From Bacillus sp. X1(2014) (lineage in GTDB: Bacteria > Bacillota > Bacilli > Bacillales_B > DSM-18226): a DNA stretch of 64,000 bases. Under the pieces are notes generated by a model, which had not been told where the DNA came from, made no database searches, and saw only the letters and a program-made list of their open reading frames with translations. The position numbers and the translations under genes are program-made. Below, in pieces: positions 9,540 to 16,858 of this stretch (position 1 is the stretch's first letter; every line of letters begins with the position of its first letter). Location: contig NZ_VEED01000001.1 of the NCBI RefSeq assembly GCF_007678255.1, forward strand, positions 124,001 through 188,000, in the 5' to 3' direction.

Positions 9540-11408
9540 TTATTTTACTGGTTTTTTTAGAAAACCGATTAATAATGCTGAAACAACAGAGCCCACTAAA
9601 ATGGCGAGTGCATAAAGAAGGGCACCATTTTCTACCAATGGGACGACGAATATTCCACCATGTGGGGCACGGAGACCAATTCCGAATGCCATCGATAGTG
9701 CACCTGCGATGGCCGAACCAGCCATAACAGAAGGAATAACACGTAATGGGTCAGCTGCAGCAAAGGGAATCGCGCCTTCGGTAATGAAGGATAAGCCCAT
9801 AACATAACAAGCTTTTCCTGCGTCCCTGTCTTGATCATTAAATTTATTTTTGAAGAATGTCGTTGCAAGAGCAATAGCTAACGGTGGAACCATACCTGCA
9901 GCCATAATTGCCGCCATCGGCTCATAGACACCACTTGATAATAATCCTGTTCCAAATACATAGGCAGCCTTGTTTACTGGCCCCCCCATATCAAAGGACA
10001 TCATAAGTCCAAGAACAATACCTAATAAAACTGCATTACCTGTCCCAAGTCCTGTTAACCAATCAGCAATCGTTCCATTTAACCAAGCAACTGGTTTGTT
10101 GACTACATATAGCATGATAAAGCCTGTTATTGCGATACCAAAAAGCGGGTAAAGTAAGATGCTCTTAATACCTTCTAAAGATCTAGGAAGTCCAGCAAAT
10201 ACTTTTTTAAGAAGAAGGACAACATATCCTGCTAGAAAACCTGCGACCAAACCGCCAAGGAAACCAGCTCCACCACTTGCTGCCATCATACCGCCAACCA
10301 TACCAGGTGCAAAACCAGGACGGTCTGCAATACTTAAAGCAATGAACCCTGCTAAAACAGGAACAATGAGTCCAAATGCATTACCGCCGCCAATCGTCAT
10401 TAAGGCTTCAGAAATAGGATTATAAGTAGCATCATCCGGCTTAAATGAGTTATAACCAAACATAAAGCATATCGCAATTAAAATCCCGCCTCCAACAACA
10501 AACGGAAGCATGTTAGAAACACCATTCATTAAATGCTTATAAAATCCTGTACGTGAACCTTTTTGATCGGCTGCTTTTTCGCTTTGGCTGCCATTCCCTT
10601 TAAATATCGGGGCATCCTGATTTTGTGCCTTGTTAATTAATTGTTCTGGACGACGAATTCCTTCAGCCACCGCTGCCTGAATCACATGCTTACCTTTGAA
10701 CCTATCCATTTCAACATTGATATCTGCGGCAATAATAACTGCTGTTGCATTTTCAATTTCTTCTTTTGTCAGGACATTTTTTGCACCGCCAGAACCATTT
10801 GTCTCAACCTTAATGTCCACACCCATTTCAGCTGCTTTTGCTTTTAGAGAATCAGCCGCCATATAGGTATGGGCAATACCCGTTGGACAACCCGTTACAG
10901 CAACGATAAAGTTTTTCTTAGTTTCTGTCGTGGGTACGGTTTCCTGTTTGTCTTCTTTGTCGAAGCGGTTAATAGTATCAAGAATTTCTTCTGGAGTCGT
11001 CGCCTTTAAAAGCTCATAACGAACTTCCGCCTTCATTAACAAACCAGAGAGCCGTGCTAATGCTTCTAAATGTGTATTATTCGCACCATCTGGGGCAGCA
11101 ATCATGAAAAATAAATGTGCAGGTTTTCCGTCCAATGATTCATAATTCACACCAGTAGCTGATTTTCCAAAGACAATTGCTGCTTCTTTTACTACTTTTG
11201 TTTTAGCATGCGGGATGGCGATTCCATCTCCAATTCCCGTTGTACTTTGCTCTTCACGTTTTAAAATGGCTGCTTTAAATTCAGCACGATCAGATATTTT
11301 GCCAGCAGTATAAAGAACATTTACTAGTTGATCAATCGTTGCCTCTTTTTGATTGCCCTCAATATTTAATAGAATCGTATTTTTCGATAACAATTCAGTA
11401 ATTTTCAT
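9540..11408 (-). CDS. fruA: Fructose PTS enzyme IIABC, FruA
   Basis: Membrane permease that imports fructose and phosphorylates it to fructose 1-phosphate. The 622-aa protein contains EIIA (about 1-150, phosphorylated His67 in AIPHAKT), EIIB (about 165-265, phosphorylated Cys174 in VTGCPTGIAHTYMAA) and the membrane EIIC domain (about 285-620, with PFVVGGGI and MSFDMGGPVNKAA). This A-B-C order is the Gram-positive FruA arrangement. It is the last gene of fruRKA, 13 nt after fruK. Confidence 0.96.
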   Translation of the reverse strand: MKITELLSKNTILLNIEGNQKEATIDQLVNVLYTAGKISDRAEFKAAILKREEQSTTGIGDGIAIPHAKTKVVKEAAIVFGKSATGVNYESLDGKPAHLFFMIAAPDGANNTHLEALARLSGLLMKAEVRYELLKATTPEEILDTINRFDKEDKQETVPTTETKKNFIVAVTGCPTGIAHTYMAADSLKAKAAEMGVDIKVETNGSGGAKNVLTKEEIENATAVIIAADINVEMDRFKGKHVIQAAVAEGIRRPEQLINKAQNQDAPIFKGNGSQSEKAADQKGSRTGFYKHLMNGVSNMLPFVVGGGILIAICFMFGYNSFKPDDATYNPISEALMTIGGGNAFGLIVPVLAGFIALSIADRPGFAPGMVGGMMAASGGAGFLGGLVAGFLAGYVVLLLKKVFAGLPRSLEGIKSILLYPLFGIAITGFIMLYVVNKPVAWLNGTIADWLTGLGTGNAVLLGIVLGLMMSFDMGGPVNKAAYVFGTGLLSSGVYEPMAAIMAAGMVPPLAIALATTFFKNKFNDQDRDAGKACYVMGLSFITEGAIPFAAADPLRVIPSVMAGSAIAGALSMAFGIGLRAPHGGIFVVPLVENGALLYALAILVGSVVSALLIGFLKKPVK

Positions 11409-11421
11409 GACATTCTCTCCC

Positions 11422-12336
11422 TTATCGAATCTCTTTTATATGAACTTGTGGAAGAAGTTCTTCTACTTTTTCCTTCGTACATAAACCAAGTGAAAAGGCT
11501 GTTGCACTTCCTGATGCCACACCATAGCGAAAAGATTCTTCAATATTTCTAGTTTTCACGTAAGCGGCTAAGAAACCTGCGACCATCGAGTCACCTGCAC
11601 CTACTGAGTTTTTCACTTCTCCTTTTGGAACTTCTGCCAATAGTGTTGTTTCACTATTGATCAGAACCGCCCCGGCACCAGCAAGCGAAACAATTACATT
11701 TTTTGCCCCCATATCAACGAGTTTCTTCCCGTAGGGAATGACTTCTTCCGCGGTGGTAATAGTTGTTTCAAATAGTTCCCCAAGCTCGTGATGATTCGGT
11801 TTGATTAATAATGGTTGATAAGGGAGAACTTTTTTCAATAAATCTCCTTCTGCATCCACTACAAATTGTGCACTGCTTTCACTACAAATTTTGACCAGTT
11901 CCTCATAGGTTGTTTTCGGTAAACTACTAGGAATGCTCCCAGCCAGGACCAATAAATCATTGGCACCTAATTGCTTAATTTTTTGCTTTAGTAATGAGAA
12001 GTTTTCTTCGGTAATTTTCGGTCCTTTTGCATTAATCTCGGACTCTTGACCCGTTTTTAGTTTTACATTGATTCGTGTATCTTCATCGACTTGAACAAAA
12101 TCTGTTTCAATCTTTTCCTTTTGAAGATATTGCTCAATATAAGCACCGGTAAAACCACCAACAAAACCTAGTGCTATACTCCTAGTGTCAAATTGGTTCA
12201 AAACTGTTGACACATTGATTCCTTTCCCGCCTGGAAATTTCGCCTCATCGACTGTTCGATTTAACTCACCAATCTGAAAGCTCTCTAGTTTAACGATATA
12301 ATCAACAGAGGGGTTTAACGTCAATGTATAAATCAT
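11422..12336 (-). CDS. fruK: 1-Phosphofructokinase FruK
   Basis: Phosphorylates the fructose 1-phosphate made by FruA to fructose 1,6-bisphosphate. The 304-aa PfkB-family kinase has the N-terminal GGKGINVS motif and the C-terminal ATP/anion-hole signature SVGAGDSMVAGF with the catalytic Asp. It overlaps the fruR stop by 4 nt. Confidence 0.96.
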   Translation of the reverse strand: MIYTLTLNPSVDYIVKLESFQIGELNRTVDEAKFPGGKGINVSTVLNQFDTRSIALGFVGGFTGAYIEQYLQKEKIETDFVQVDEDTRINVKLKTGQESEINAKGPKITEENFSLLKQKIKQLGANDLLVLAGSIPSSLPKTTYEELVKICSESSAQFVVDAEGDLLKKVLPYQPLLIKPNHHELGELFETTITTAEEVIPYGKKLVDMGAKNVIVSLAGAGAVLINSETTLLAEVPKGEVKNSVGAGDSMVAGFLAAYVKTRNIEESFRYGVASGSATAFSLGLCTKEKVEELLPQVHIKEIR

Positions 12337-13085
12337 GCTGTCACAACCTTTATTGTAGTTCTATTTAAGTATTGCTTTTTTGATTCGTCATCCAATTCAT
12401 TCGTAATAATGGCCGCTTCGTGTATATCTGCAATTTTGGCAAACGAGATTTCGGCAAATTTTGAATGATCAGCTATTACATACGTCTCTCTTGAAAGTGA
12501 AATAGCCTTTTGCTTTACCATGGCCTCCTCCTGATCTGGCGTGGTAAACCCAAATTGTGGATGAATGCCATTCACTCCTATGAAACATTTATCAAAACGG
12601 TAAAGGTCTAAGCATTCTATGGCTCCCCTTCCGATGAAAGCATTAGTATTAGGCTTCACCAAGCCGCCAATTAAATAAGTGGTTATACCCTTTTCTAATA
12701 ATGGTTTTAAATGCATGAACCCATTCGTGACAACAACGATATCCTTAAAAGGGAGGAATTCAATCATTTCAATTACAGTTGACCCTGCATCAAGATAAAT
12801 GCTGTCTCCTTCTTCAACTAAACTGGCTGCGTATTTTGCAATCAGTCGCTTTTCTTGAAGGTTTTTGGAAGATTTCTCAATCATACTGGGCTCTTGAAGT
12901 TTCCCTTGTAATCTTGAGGCACCTCCATGTATTCTCTTTAAAAACTTTTGGTCCTCTAATTGTGAAAGGTCACGGCGTATAGTTGACTCCGAAGACTCCG
13001 TTAACTCCATAATTTCGGTAATTTTAACGACATTTTTCTCTTTTAATAATTGTAGAATCACTCGATGACGTTCTGGTGTTAACAT
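12333..13085 (-). CDS. fruR: DeoR-family regulator FruR
   Basis: Predicted repressor of its own operon, inactivated by fructose 1-phosphate in related systems. The 250-aa protein begins MLTPERHRVI at 13085, preceded by AGGTGGTGA; a longer frame to 13142 has no ribosome site and would reach the promoter. The N-terminal DeoR winged helix (about 1-57) contains SSESTIRRDLSQLE; the C-terminal sugar-phosphate sensor has YLDAGSTVIEM, GVNGI and VIADHSKF. First gene of fruRKA. Confidence 0.93.
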   Translation of the reverse strand: MLTPERHRVILQLLKEKNVVKITEIMELTESSESTIRRDLSQLEDQKFLKRIHGGASRLQGKLQEPSMIEKSSKNLQEKRLIAKYAASLVEEGDSIYLDAGSTVIEMIEFLPFKDIVVVTNGFMHLKPLLEKGITTYLIGGLVKPNTNAFIGRGAIECLDLYRFDKCFIGVNGIHPQFGFTTPDQEEAMVKQKAISLSRETYVIADHSKFAEISFAKIADIHEAAIITNELDDESKKQYLNRTTIKVVTA

Positions 13086-13120
13086 GTCATCACCACCTAG
13101 ATTTTTTATTCTATAACTAC

Positions 13121-13149
13121 ATAATACTGAAAACGATTGCAAATATCAA
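13121..13149 (-). promoter_or_regulatory. fruRKA promoter with embedded CcpA cre site
   Basis: TTGATA (13149-13144), 17-nt spacer, TATTAT (13126-13121) on the minus strand. The plus-strand sequence TGAAAACGATTGCA (13128-13141) fits the catabolite-response element pattern and fills the spacer, so CcpA bound there would block RNA polymerase. Confidence 0.75.
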
Positions 13150-13176
13150 TCATTTTCTTTCAAAAACAATCAAATT

Positions 13177-13196
13177 TTGAACGATTTTGAACGATT
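13177..13196. promoter_or_regulatory. Tandem TTGAACGATT repeats, candidate FruR operator
   Basis: Two perfect 10-bp direct repeats abut each other (13177-13186 and 13187-13196), about 30 bp upstream of the fru -35 box. Related CAATCA segments follow toward the promoter. Spaced one helical turn apart, as expected for an oligomeric DeoR-type regulator. The assignment to FruR is inference from position. Confidence 0.5.
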
Positions 13197-13314
13197 TCTG
13201 AAAATTTATAAATTACCACAGTATAATATGTAGGTTGTCCTGTTTTTTAATATATAAAAAAACACCAGAGATATTGAAAAAGTCTCTTAAAATTAGGTTC
13301 TGTGTTTAAATTAG

Positions 13315-13449
13315 CTGTTGATTTCCGCTCCAGACGGATTCGCTTTCCGCAGGCGTGCCGGGGAGCCTCCTCGGCGCTGAAGCACCTGCGGGGCCTCCCT
13401 GCCCCGTACTCCCGCAGGAGTCTTCGCCGCCTTCCACTCCAATCAACAG
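13315..13449. repeat. GC-rich palindromic intergenic repeat element
   Basis: A 135-bp, strongly GC-rich insert in AT-rich DNA with perfect 9-bp terminal inverted repeats CTGTTGATT/AATCAACAG. Inside are paired motifs such as CTCCTGCGGGA and CCCGCAGG. It resembles a dispersed palindromic repeat I recall from many Bacillaceae genomes. No credible coding sequence; the open frame that crosses it is a by-product of the palindrome. Confidence 0.7.
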
Positions 13450-13477
13450 GTTCTTTTATTAGGGTAAAATAAAAAAA

Positions 13478-13509
13478 GGTATAATTCCTCATTATTAAGG
13501 GATTATACC
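13478..13509 (-). terminator. Terminator-like hairpin with no obvious gene
   Basis: An 11-bp stem GGTATAATTCC/GGGATTATACC with one G-T pair and a 10-nt loop; on the minus strand it is followed by seven T residues. No gene ends here on that strand. Confidence 0.45.
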
Positions 13510-13560
13510 TATGTAAAAAATCACAATTCACGCTAAAAATATCAAAAACGATTCAATTTT

Positions 13561-13588
13561 TTCTTGTTGAAACAAATATGTGTATAAT
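13561..13588 (+). promoter_or_regulatory. Promoter of the DUF6509-like gene
   Basis: TTCTTG (13561-13566), 16-nt spacer, TATAAT (13583-13588), about 35 nt before the start at 13623. Confidence 0.5.
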
Positions 13589-13622
13589 AGTATGGATGAA
13601 TATTTTGCAGAGGATGATACAC

Positions 13623-13907
13623 TTGAACATTACTGGACACACTGTTGAAAAATTAGAAGATCCATTCGGTCTATTATCAGGTGACCGTTATGAGTTTTTC
13701 CTAGAATTAGAAGTTGATGAAGAAGATGAGCTATTTTCAGATAAAGGAATTGGCCTAAGAACCATCTTTGTTAGCGATGAAAATGGTGAAAAAATCACCA
13801 ATTTTTATCTTTATGAACAAGGGAGTGAAAATGTGCTGGATTTTGCTCTTGAAGAAGATGAAGAGGCATTAGTCCTTGCCTATTGTAAAGAGCATGCTAA
13901 AGATTAA
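13623..13907 (+). CDS. DUF6509-like small acidic protein
   Basis: I place the start at TTG 13623, nine bases after AGAGG, giving a 94-aa product beginning MNITGHTVEKLEDPFG. An ATG at 13614 touches the ribosome site and is unlikely. The protein is acidic (runs such as VDEEDEL and LEEDEEALV) with alternating beta-like hydrophobic residues, no membrane segment and no signal peptide. The opening resembles a short Bacillus family (DUF6509, sometimes mislabelled pullulanase) as I recall it. No function is known to me. Monocistronic. Confidence 0.7.
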   Translation: MNITGHTVEKLEDPFGLLSGDRYEFFLELEVDEEDELFSDKGIGLRTIFVSDENGEKITNFYLYEQGSENVLDFALEEDEEALVLAYCKEHAKD

Positions 13908-13912
13908 AAAAA

Positions 13913-13937
13913 CAGGGAGTGATTAAATCGCTCCCTG
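13913..13937 (-). terminator. Terminator of the YdjO-like gene
   Basis: CAGGGAG/CTCCCTG stem extended by GATT/AATC, followed on the minus strand by seven T residues. It may also serve the convergent plus-strand gene. Confidence 0.8.
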
Positions 13938-13944
13938 CTGCTTA

Positions 13945-14148
13945 TTACATAAAGTTTTTACTATGGTTATGAATTACTTGTAATTCTTTTGTTGTTAAAC
14001 TCATTTCACTTTTACAAATCGGGCATAATGGCACATCTGTGCTTTTAAAATTATCGCGTACCCAGCATTTACAAGTTGCTGAATTACATACCCATATTTT
14101 CGTTTCTTCTAATTTGATTTCCTCATCATTTTTTCTACCAAACGCCAA
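13945..14148 (-). CDS. ydjO: Cold-inducible protein YdjO family
   Basis: A 67-aa protein read from TTG 14148, six bases after GGGGTG; the GTG at 14157 overlaps that ribosome site. Two zinc-ribbon half sites are visible, CNSATCKCW and LCPICKSEM, flanking a WVRDNF segment. This matches the YdjO family of small Bacillus proteins described as cold inducible. It is close to a csp gene, which fits a cold-response role, but the molecular function is unknown. Confidence 0.8.
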   Translation of the reverse strand: MAFGRKNDEEIKLEETKIWVCNSATCKCWVRDNFKSTDVPLCPICKSEMSLTTKELQVIHNHSKNFM

Positions 14149-14283
14149 AACGATCACCCCTTATAATTAGTGCATGACTGTTTTTACTATTTTGTTTGTT
14201 AGCTAAATAATATGGAAATACATCATTTAGCAGTGTCCTATTGCCACCTAAAACTAGTTTTTCATATATAAAACTTTATAGAT

Positions 14284-14319
14284 AAAAAGGTGATGCTAAA
14301 TCTAGTGCATCACCTTTTT
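14284..14319 (-). terminator. Terminator of the csp gene
   Basis: A 13-bp stem AAAAAGGTGATGC/GCATCACCTTTTT with a 10-nt loop immediately after the csp stop codon; usable on both strands. Confidence 0.85.
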
Positions 14320-14331
14320 ATTTTAATAGAA

Positions 14332-14532
14332 TTAAACTGCTTTAACGTTAGAAGCTTGTGGTCCACGAGCACCTTCAACGATTTCGAAAGATACTGATTG
14401 GCCTTCTTCTAAAGTTTTGAAGCCTTCTGATTGAATTGCTGAAAAGTGAACAAATACGTCTTGACCGCCATCTGCTTCGATAAATCCAAAACCTTTTTCT
14501 GCATTAAACCATTTAACTTTACCGTTATTCAT
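14332..14532 (-). CDS. cspD: Cold-shock protein, CspA family (CspD-like)
   Basis: A 66-aa OB-fold nucleic-acid chaperone starting [16 protein letters not shown] at 14532 behind GGAGG. Both RNA-binding motifs are present: GFGFIE (RNP1) and VFVHF (RNP2), and the C terminus [10 protein letters not shown] is typical. Csp proteins melt RNA secondary structure and act as transcription antiterminators. The paralogue letter is a guess from similarity. It has a long leader (about 150 nt) with a terminator-like hairpin, consistent with structured control. Confidence 0.93.
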   Translation of the reverse strand: MNNGKVKWFNAEKGFGFIEADGGQDVFVHFSAIQSEGFKTLEEGQSVSFEIVEGARGPQASNVKAV

Positions 14533-14573
14533 GAAATAACCTCCAAAATAATTGTTCACTTTAATTTTCAGTT

Positions 14574-14641
14574 AAAAAAAATAAAAAAGACGTACTGACA
14601 CGTTTGGGTAATAGACATCACCCACATCTTCGTGCAGTTAC
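14574..14641 (-). promoter_or_regulatory. csp 5' leader hairpin with U-tract, candidate attenuator
   Basis: On the minus strand an outer helix (14641-14631 with 14603-14592, two bulges) encloses a perfect 8-bp inner hairpin TGGGTGAT/ATTACCCA (14624-14617 with 14612-14605), followed by T6-A-T8 (14589-14574). It lies between the promoter and the ribosome site, so it should terminate transcription unless melted. Confidence 0.6.
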
Positions 14642-14688
14642 GGCTACCTAAACAAATAAATATTTAACTAACTTAAAAGCGTATCTTC

Positions 14689-14717
14689 ATTTTAACAGAT
14701 TTTGGCCATATCGTCAA
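14689..14717 (-). promoter_or_regulatory. csp promoter
   Basis: TTGACG (14717-14712), 17-nt spacer, TAAAAT (14694-14689); predicted start near 14682, giving a leader of about 150 nt. Confidence 0.75.
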
Positions 14718-14787
14718 TTGAATTTCAAAAACTAGGAAATTCAGAGAAAATATTTCAGAATTTATAATAGCTTACCAGACTTGTCTC

Positions 14788-14828
14788 AAACATACAGAAA
14801 ATGAAACTCTAGGACATGAGTTTCATTA
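14788..14828 (-). terminator. Terminator of the nucleoside hydrolase gene
   Basis: A 10-bp stem AATGAAACTC/GAGTTTCATT (14800-14827) overlapping the stop codon, followed on the minus strand by TTCTG. Confidence 0.6.
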
Positions 14829-15788
14829 TTCTTTATTAAAATTACCTTGTAAAAATACTTCCATAAAGTTAACGACAAATTTCTGTATATCCGCTTCTAT
14901 ACCGATGTAATCAAGAGTAACTACGGGTTCTTTATCCGGTTTTGGACGAAAATCAGCAATACTTTTTCCTTTGGCATTCCCGAATTCCTCGACTCTTACT
15001 CGTCTTGGAATATATTTCACCAACTCAGGCTCTGTTAACGCCATGAGTGGGACGACATCATGAAGTGGTGCTCCCTTAATACCCGGGACATTTTTCTGAT
15101 ATGCTTTATAGTAATAATCAAATGCTGGTTTTAGTAATAGACGAAAAGGTGTAGGGCTGTTTTTGCTTAGAAAGTCAATAATTTCGGGTGTGATGAGGGC
15201 TTTATTGGTTACATTGAGAGGAAATAAAAAAATATTATGTGCTTTTTCCATAACCGAATTTGCCGCAATTGGATCAACATAAAAATTCGCTTCTGCTTCA
15301 GCGCTAATATTGCCCGGGACCAAAAAAGCCCCACCCATAATATAAAAAGCGTTGACTCCTTTTAATGCGTCATTTCCATATAAGATAAACATCAATGCTA
15401 ATTCGGTCAATCTTCCGACAGATACAATCACAAGATTCCCTTTAAATTGATTAACAATTTCAATAACTTTGTTAATATCATAAACTTTTGTATTCTTGAT
15501 CGTATCTGGTGGTTTTATGGGTCCTAATCCTTCTTTACCATGTATTTCTGGGTAATATACGATTGGTTCACCTGATAGAGGTCCTGCGGCCCCTGCAATA
15601 ATTGGAATATCTTCTCTTCCTCCTAAAGTTAGCAGATAAGCTGTGTTCTTAACCGATTTTTCTTTTGGGGTATTACCATAACCACTGACAATACCAACCA
15701 GGTTAATTTTTGGATTTAGTAAGGCATACATTATGGCAAAAGAATCATCGATACCTGGATCAGCAATCATAAGGACATTAGTTGCCAT
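14826..15788 (-). CDS. Inosine/uridine-preferring nucleoside hydrolase
   Basis: Hydrolyses the N-glycosidic bond of ribonucleosides for salvage. Start at ATG 15788 behind GGGGGAG (320 aa, MATNVLMIADPG). The metal-binding N-terminal motif reads ADPGIDDSFA, the variant of DTDPGxDD, and the HDVVPLMAL segment supplies the C-terminal metal and substrate Asp. Family length is normal. No other salvage gene adjoins it, so the preferred substrate is open; it may be specific for a modified or unusual nucleoside. Confidence 0.85.
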   Translation of the reverse strand: MATNVLMIADPGIDDSFAIMYALLNPKINLVGIVSGYGNTPKEKSVKNTAYLLTLGGREDIPIIAGAAGPLSGEPIVYYPEIHGKEGLGPIKPPDTIKNTKVYDINKVIEIVNQFKGNLVIVSVGRLTELALMFILYGNDALKGVNAFYIMGGAFLVPGNISAEAEANFYVDPIAANSVMEKAHNIFLFPLNVTNKALITPEIIDFLSKNSPTPFRLLLKPAFDYYYKAYQKNVPGIKGAPLHDVVPLMALTEPELVKYIPRRVRVEEFGNAKGKSIADFRPKPDKEPVVTLDYIGIEADIQKFVVNFMEVFLQGNFNKE

Positions 15789-15856
15789 GCGTATCTCCCC
15801 CAATAAATTATATTTCTAAAAAATATGCGATTTAATTGGTTGAAAGAACTAATATA

Positions 15857-15886
15857 AAAACCGATTCGTGGATTCGAATCGGTTTT
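15857..15886 (-). terminator. Terminator of ku
   Basis: A 12-bp stem AAAACCGATTCG/CGAATCGGTTTT with a 6-nt loop, 12 bases past the ku stop. Confidence 0.8.
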
Positions 15887-15898
15887 GTCAACACTTTC

Positions 15899-16729
15899 CT
15901 ATGCTCGTTTTTTGACTCTAGGTGCTGCTTTCTTTCTTGGCGCAGCTGTTTTTGAAGGTTTTGTCCTGTCAATGGATGCTTGTAATGCGGCCATTAAGTC
16001 CGTGACATTTGAAGCAACTTCCTTCGTAGCTGCGGATACGGTTTCTTGTCCATTTCGTTTCGATTCAATTAACTCAAGCAATGCAGTTCTGTAATCATCC
16101 GTATACTTTTCTGGGTTAAAATCTGTTGTCAATTGGTCAATCAACATGATCGCAGTATCAAGTTCTCTTTCCGTCACCTTATCTTCAGCAGGCACGCTCG
16201 GTACATCACCCGCTTTTCGAACTTCATCTGGATAGTGGATGGTTTCCATGACTAAAACATTTTCATACACACGTATGACTGCTAATTGCTCTTTTGAACG
16301 AATGATAATTTTAGCAAGGCCCACTTTTTGTGACTCCAATAAGGCTTTTCTTAGCAAGGAATAGGCCTTGCCTCCACCCTCACTTGGAGACATATAATAA
16401 CTACGATCGTAGTATATGGGATCAATTTGGTCCATTTTAACAAAGTCAACAATTTCAACCGCTTTATCCTCGTTTTCTTTACGTAACTTCTCAAGCTCTT
16501 CATGATCTAAGACGACAAATTTTCCCTTTGTATATTCATACGCTTTAACAATATCCTCTGGTTTCACTTCTTCCTCACAGACAGAACATATCTTCTCATA
16601 TTTAATCGGAGCATGACATTTGTTATGCAGGGTTCGAAGTTTGATATCTTTATCTTCTGTTGCTGTATGGAGTTTGATGGGTATATTTACAAGCCCAAAA
16701 CTGATACTGCCTTTCCACATCGTATGCAT
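15899..16729 (-). CDS. ku: DNA end-binding protein Ku
   Basis: Homodimeric Ku that loads on DNA double-strand ends and recruits LigD for non-homologous end joining. I start at ATG 16729 (276 aa, MHTMWKGSISFGLVNIPIKL), seven bases after GGAGAA. The core Ku domain contains the typical CxxC-like CHAPIKYEKICSVCEEE segment and YYMSPSEGG; the C-terminal tail is Lys/Arg/Ala-rich (KKAAPRVKKRA), which in bacterial Ku aids DNA binding. Divergent from ligD. The B. subtilis equivalent (YkoV) is made in the forespore and protects spores. Confidence 0.95.
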   Translation of the reverse strand: MHTMWKGSISFGLVNIPIKLHTATEDKDIKLRTLHNKCHAPIKYEKICSVCEEEVKPEDIVKAYEYTKGKFVVLDHEELEKLRKENEDKAVEIVDFVKMDQIDPIYYDRSYYMSPSEGGGKAYSLLRKALLESQKVGLAKIIIRSKEQLAVIRVYENVLVMETIHYPDEVRKAGDVPSVPAEDKVTERELDTAIMLIDQLTTDFNPEKYTDDYRTALLELIESKRNGQETVSAATKEVASNVTDLMAALQASIDRTKPSKTAAPRKKAAPRVKKRA

Positions 16730-16858
16730 CGTGTATTTCTCCAATCTTTTTGTTTTATTTTGCGTTACTAAGACATTCACATTCCTAAAAACATCTGGAA
16801 AAGAATGAATCTAAGTATTTTTAAACAAAATATATGAAAAAGAAGGGACCAATTATCC

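Noticed and set aside
13247..13531. 94-codon open frame on the minus strand
   Set aside because: It spans the GC-rich palindromic repeat and has no ribosome site; composition explains the open frame.
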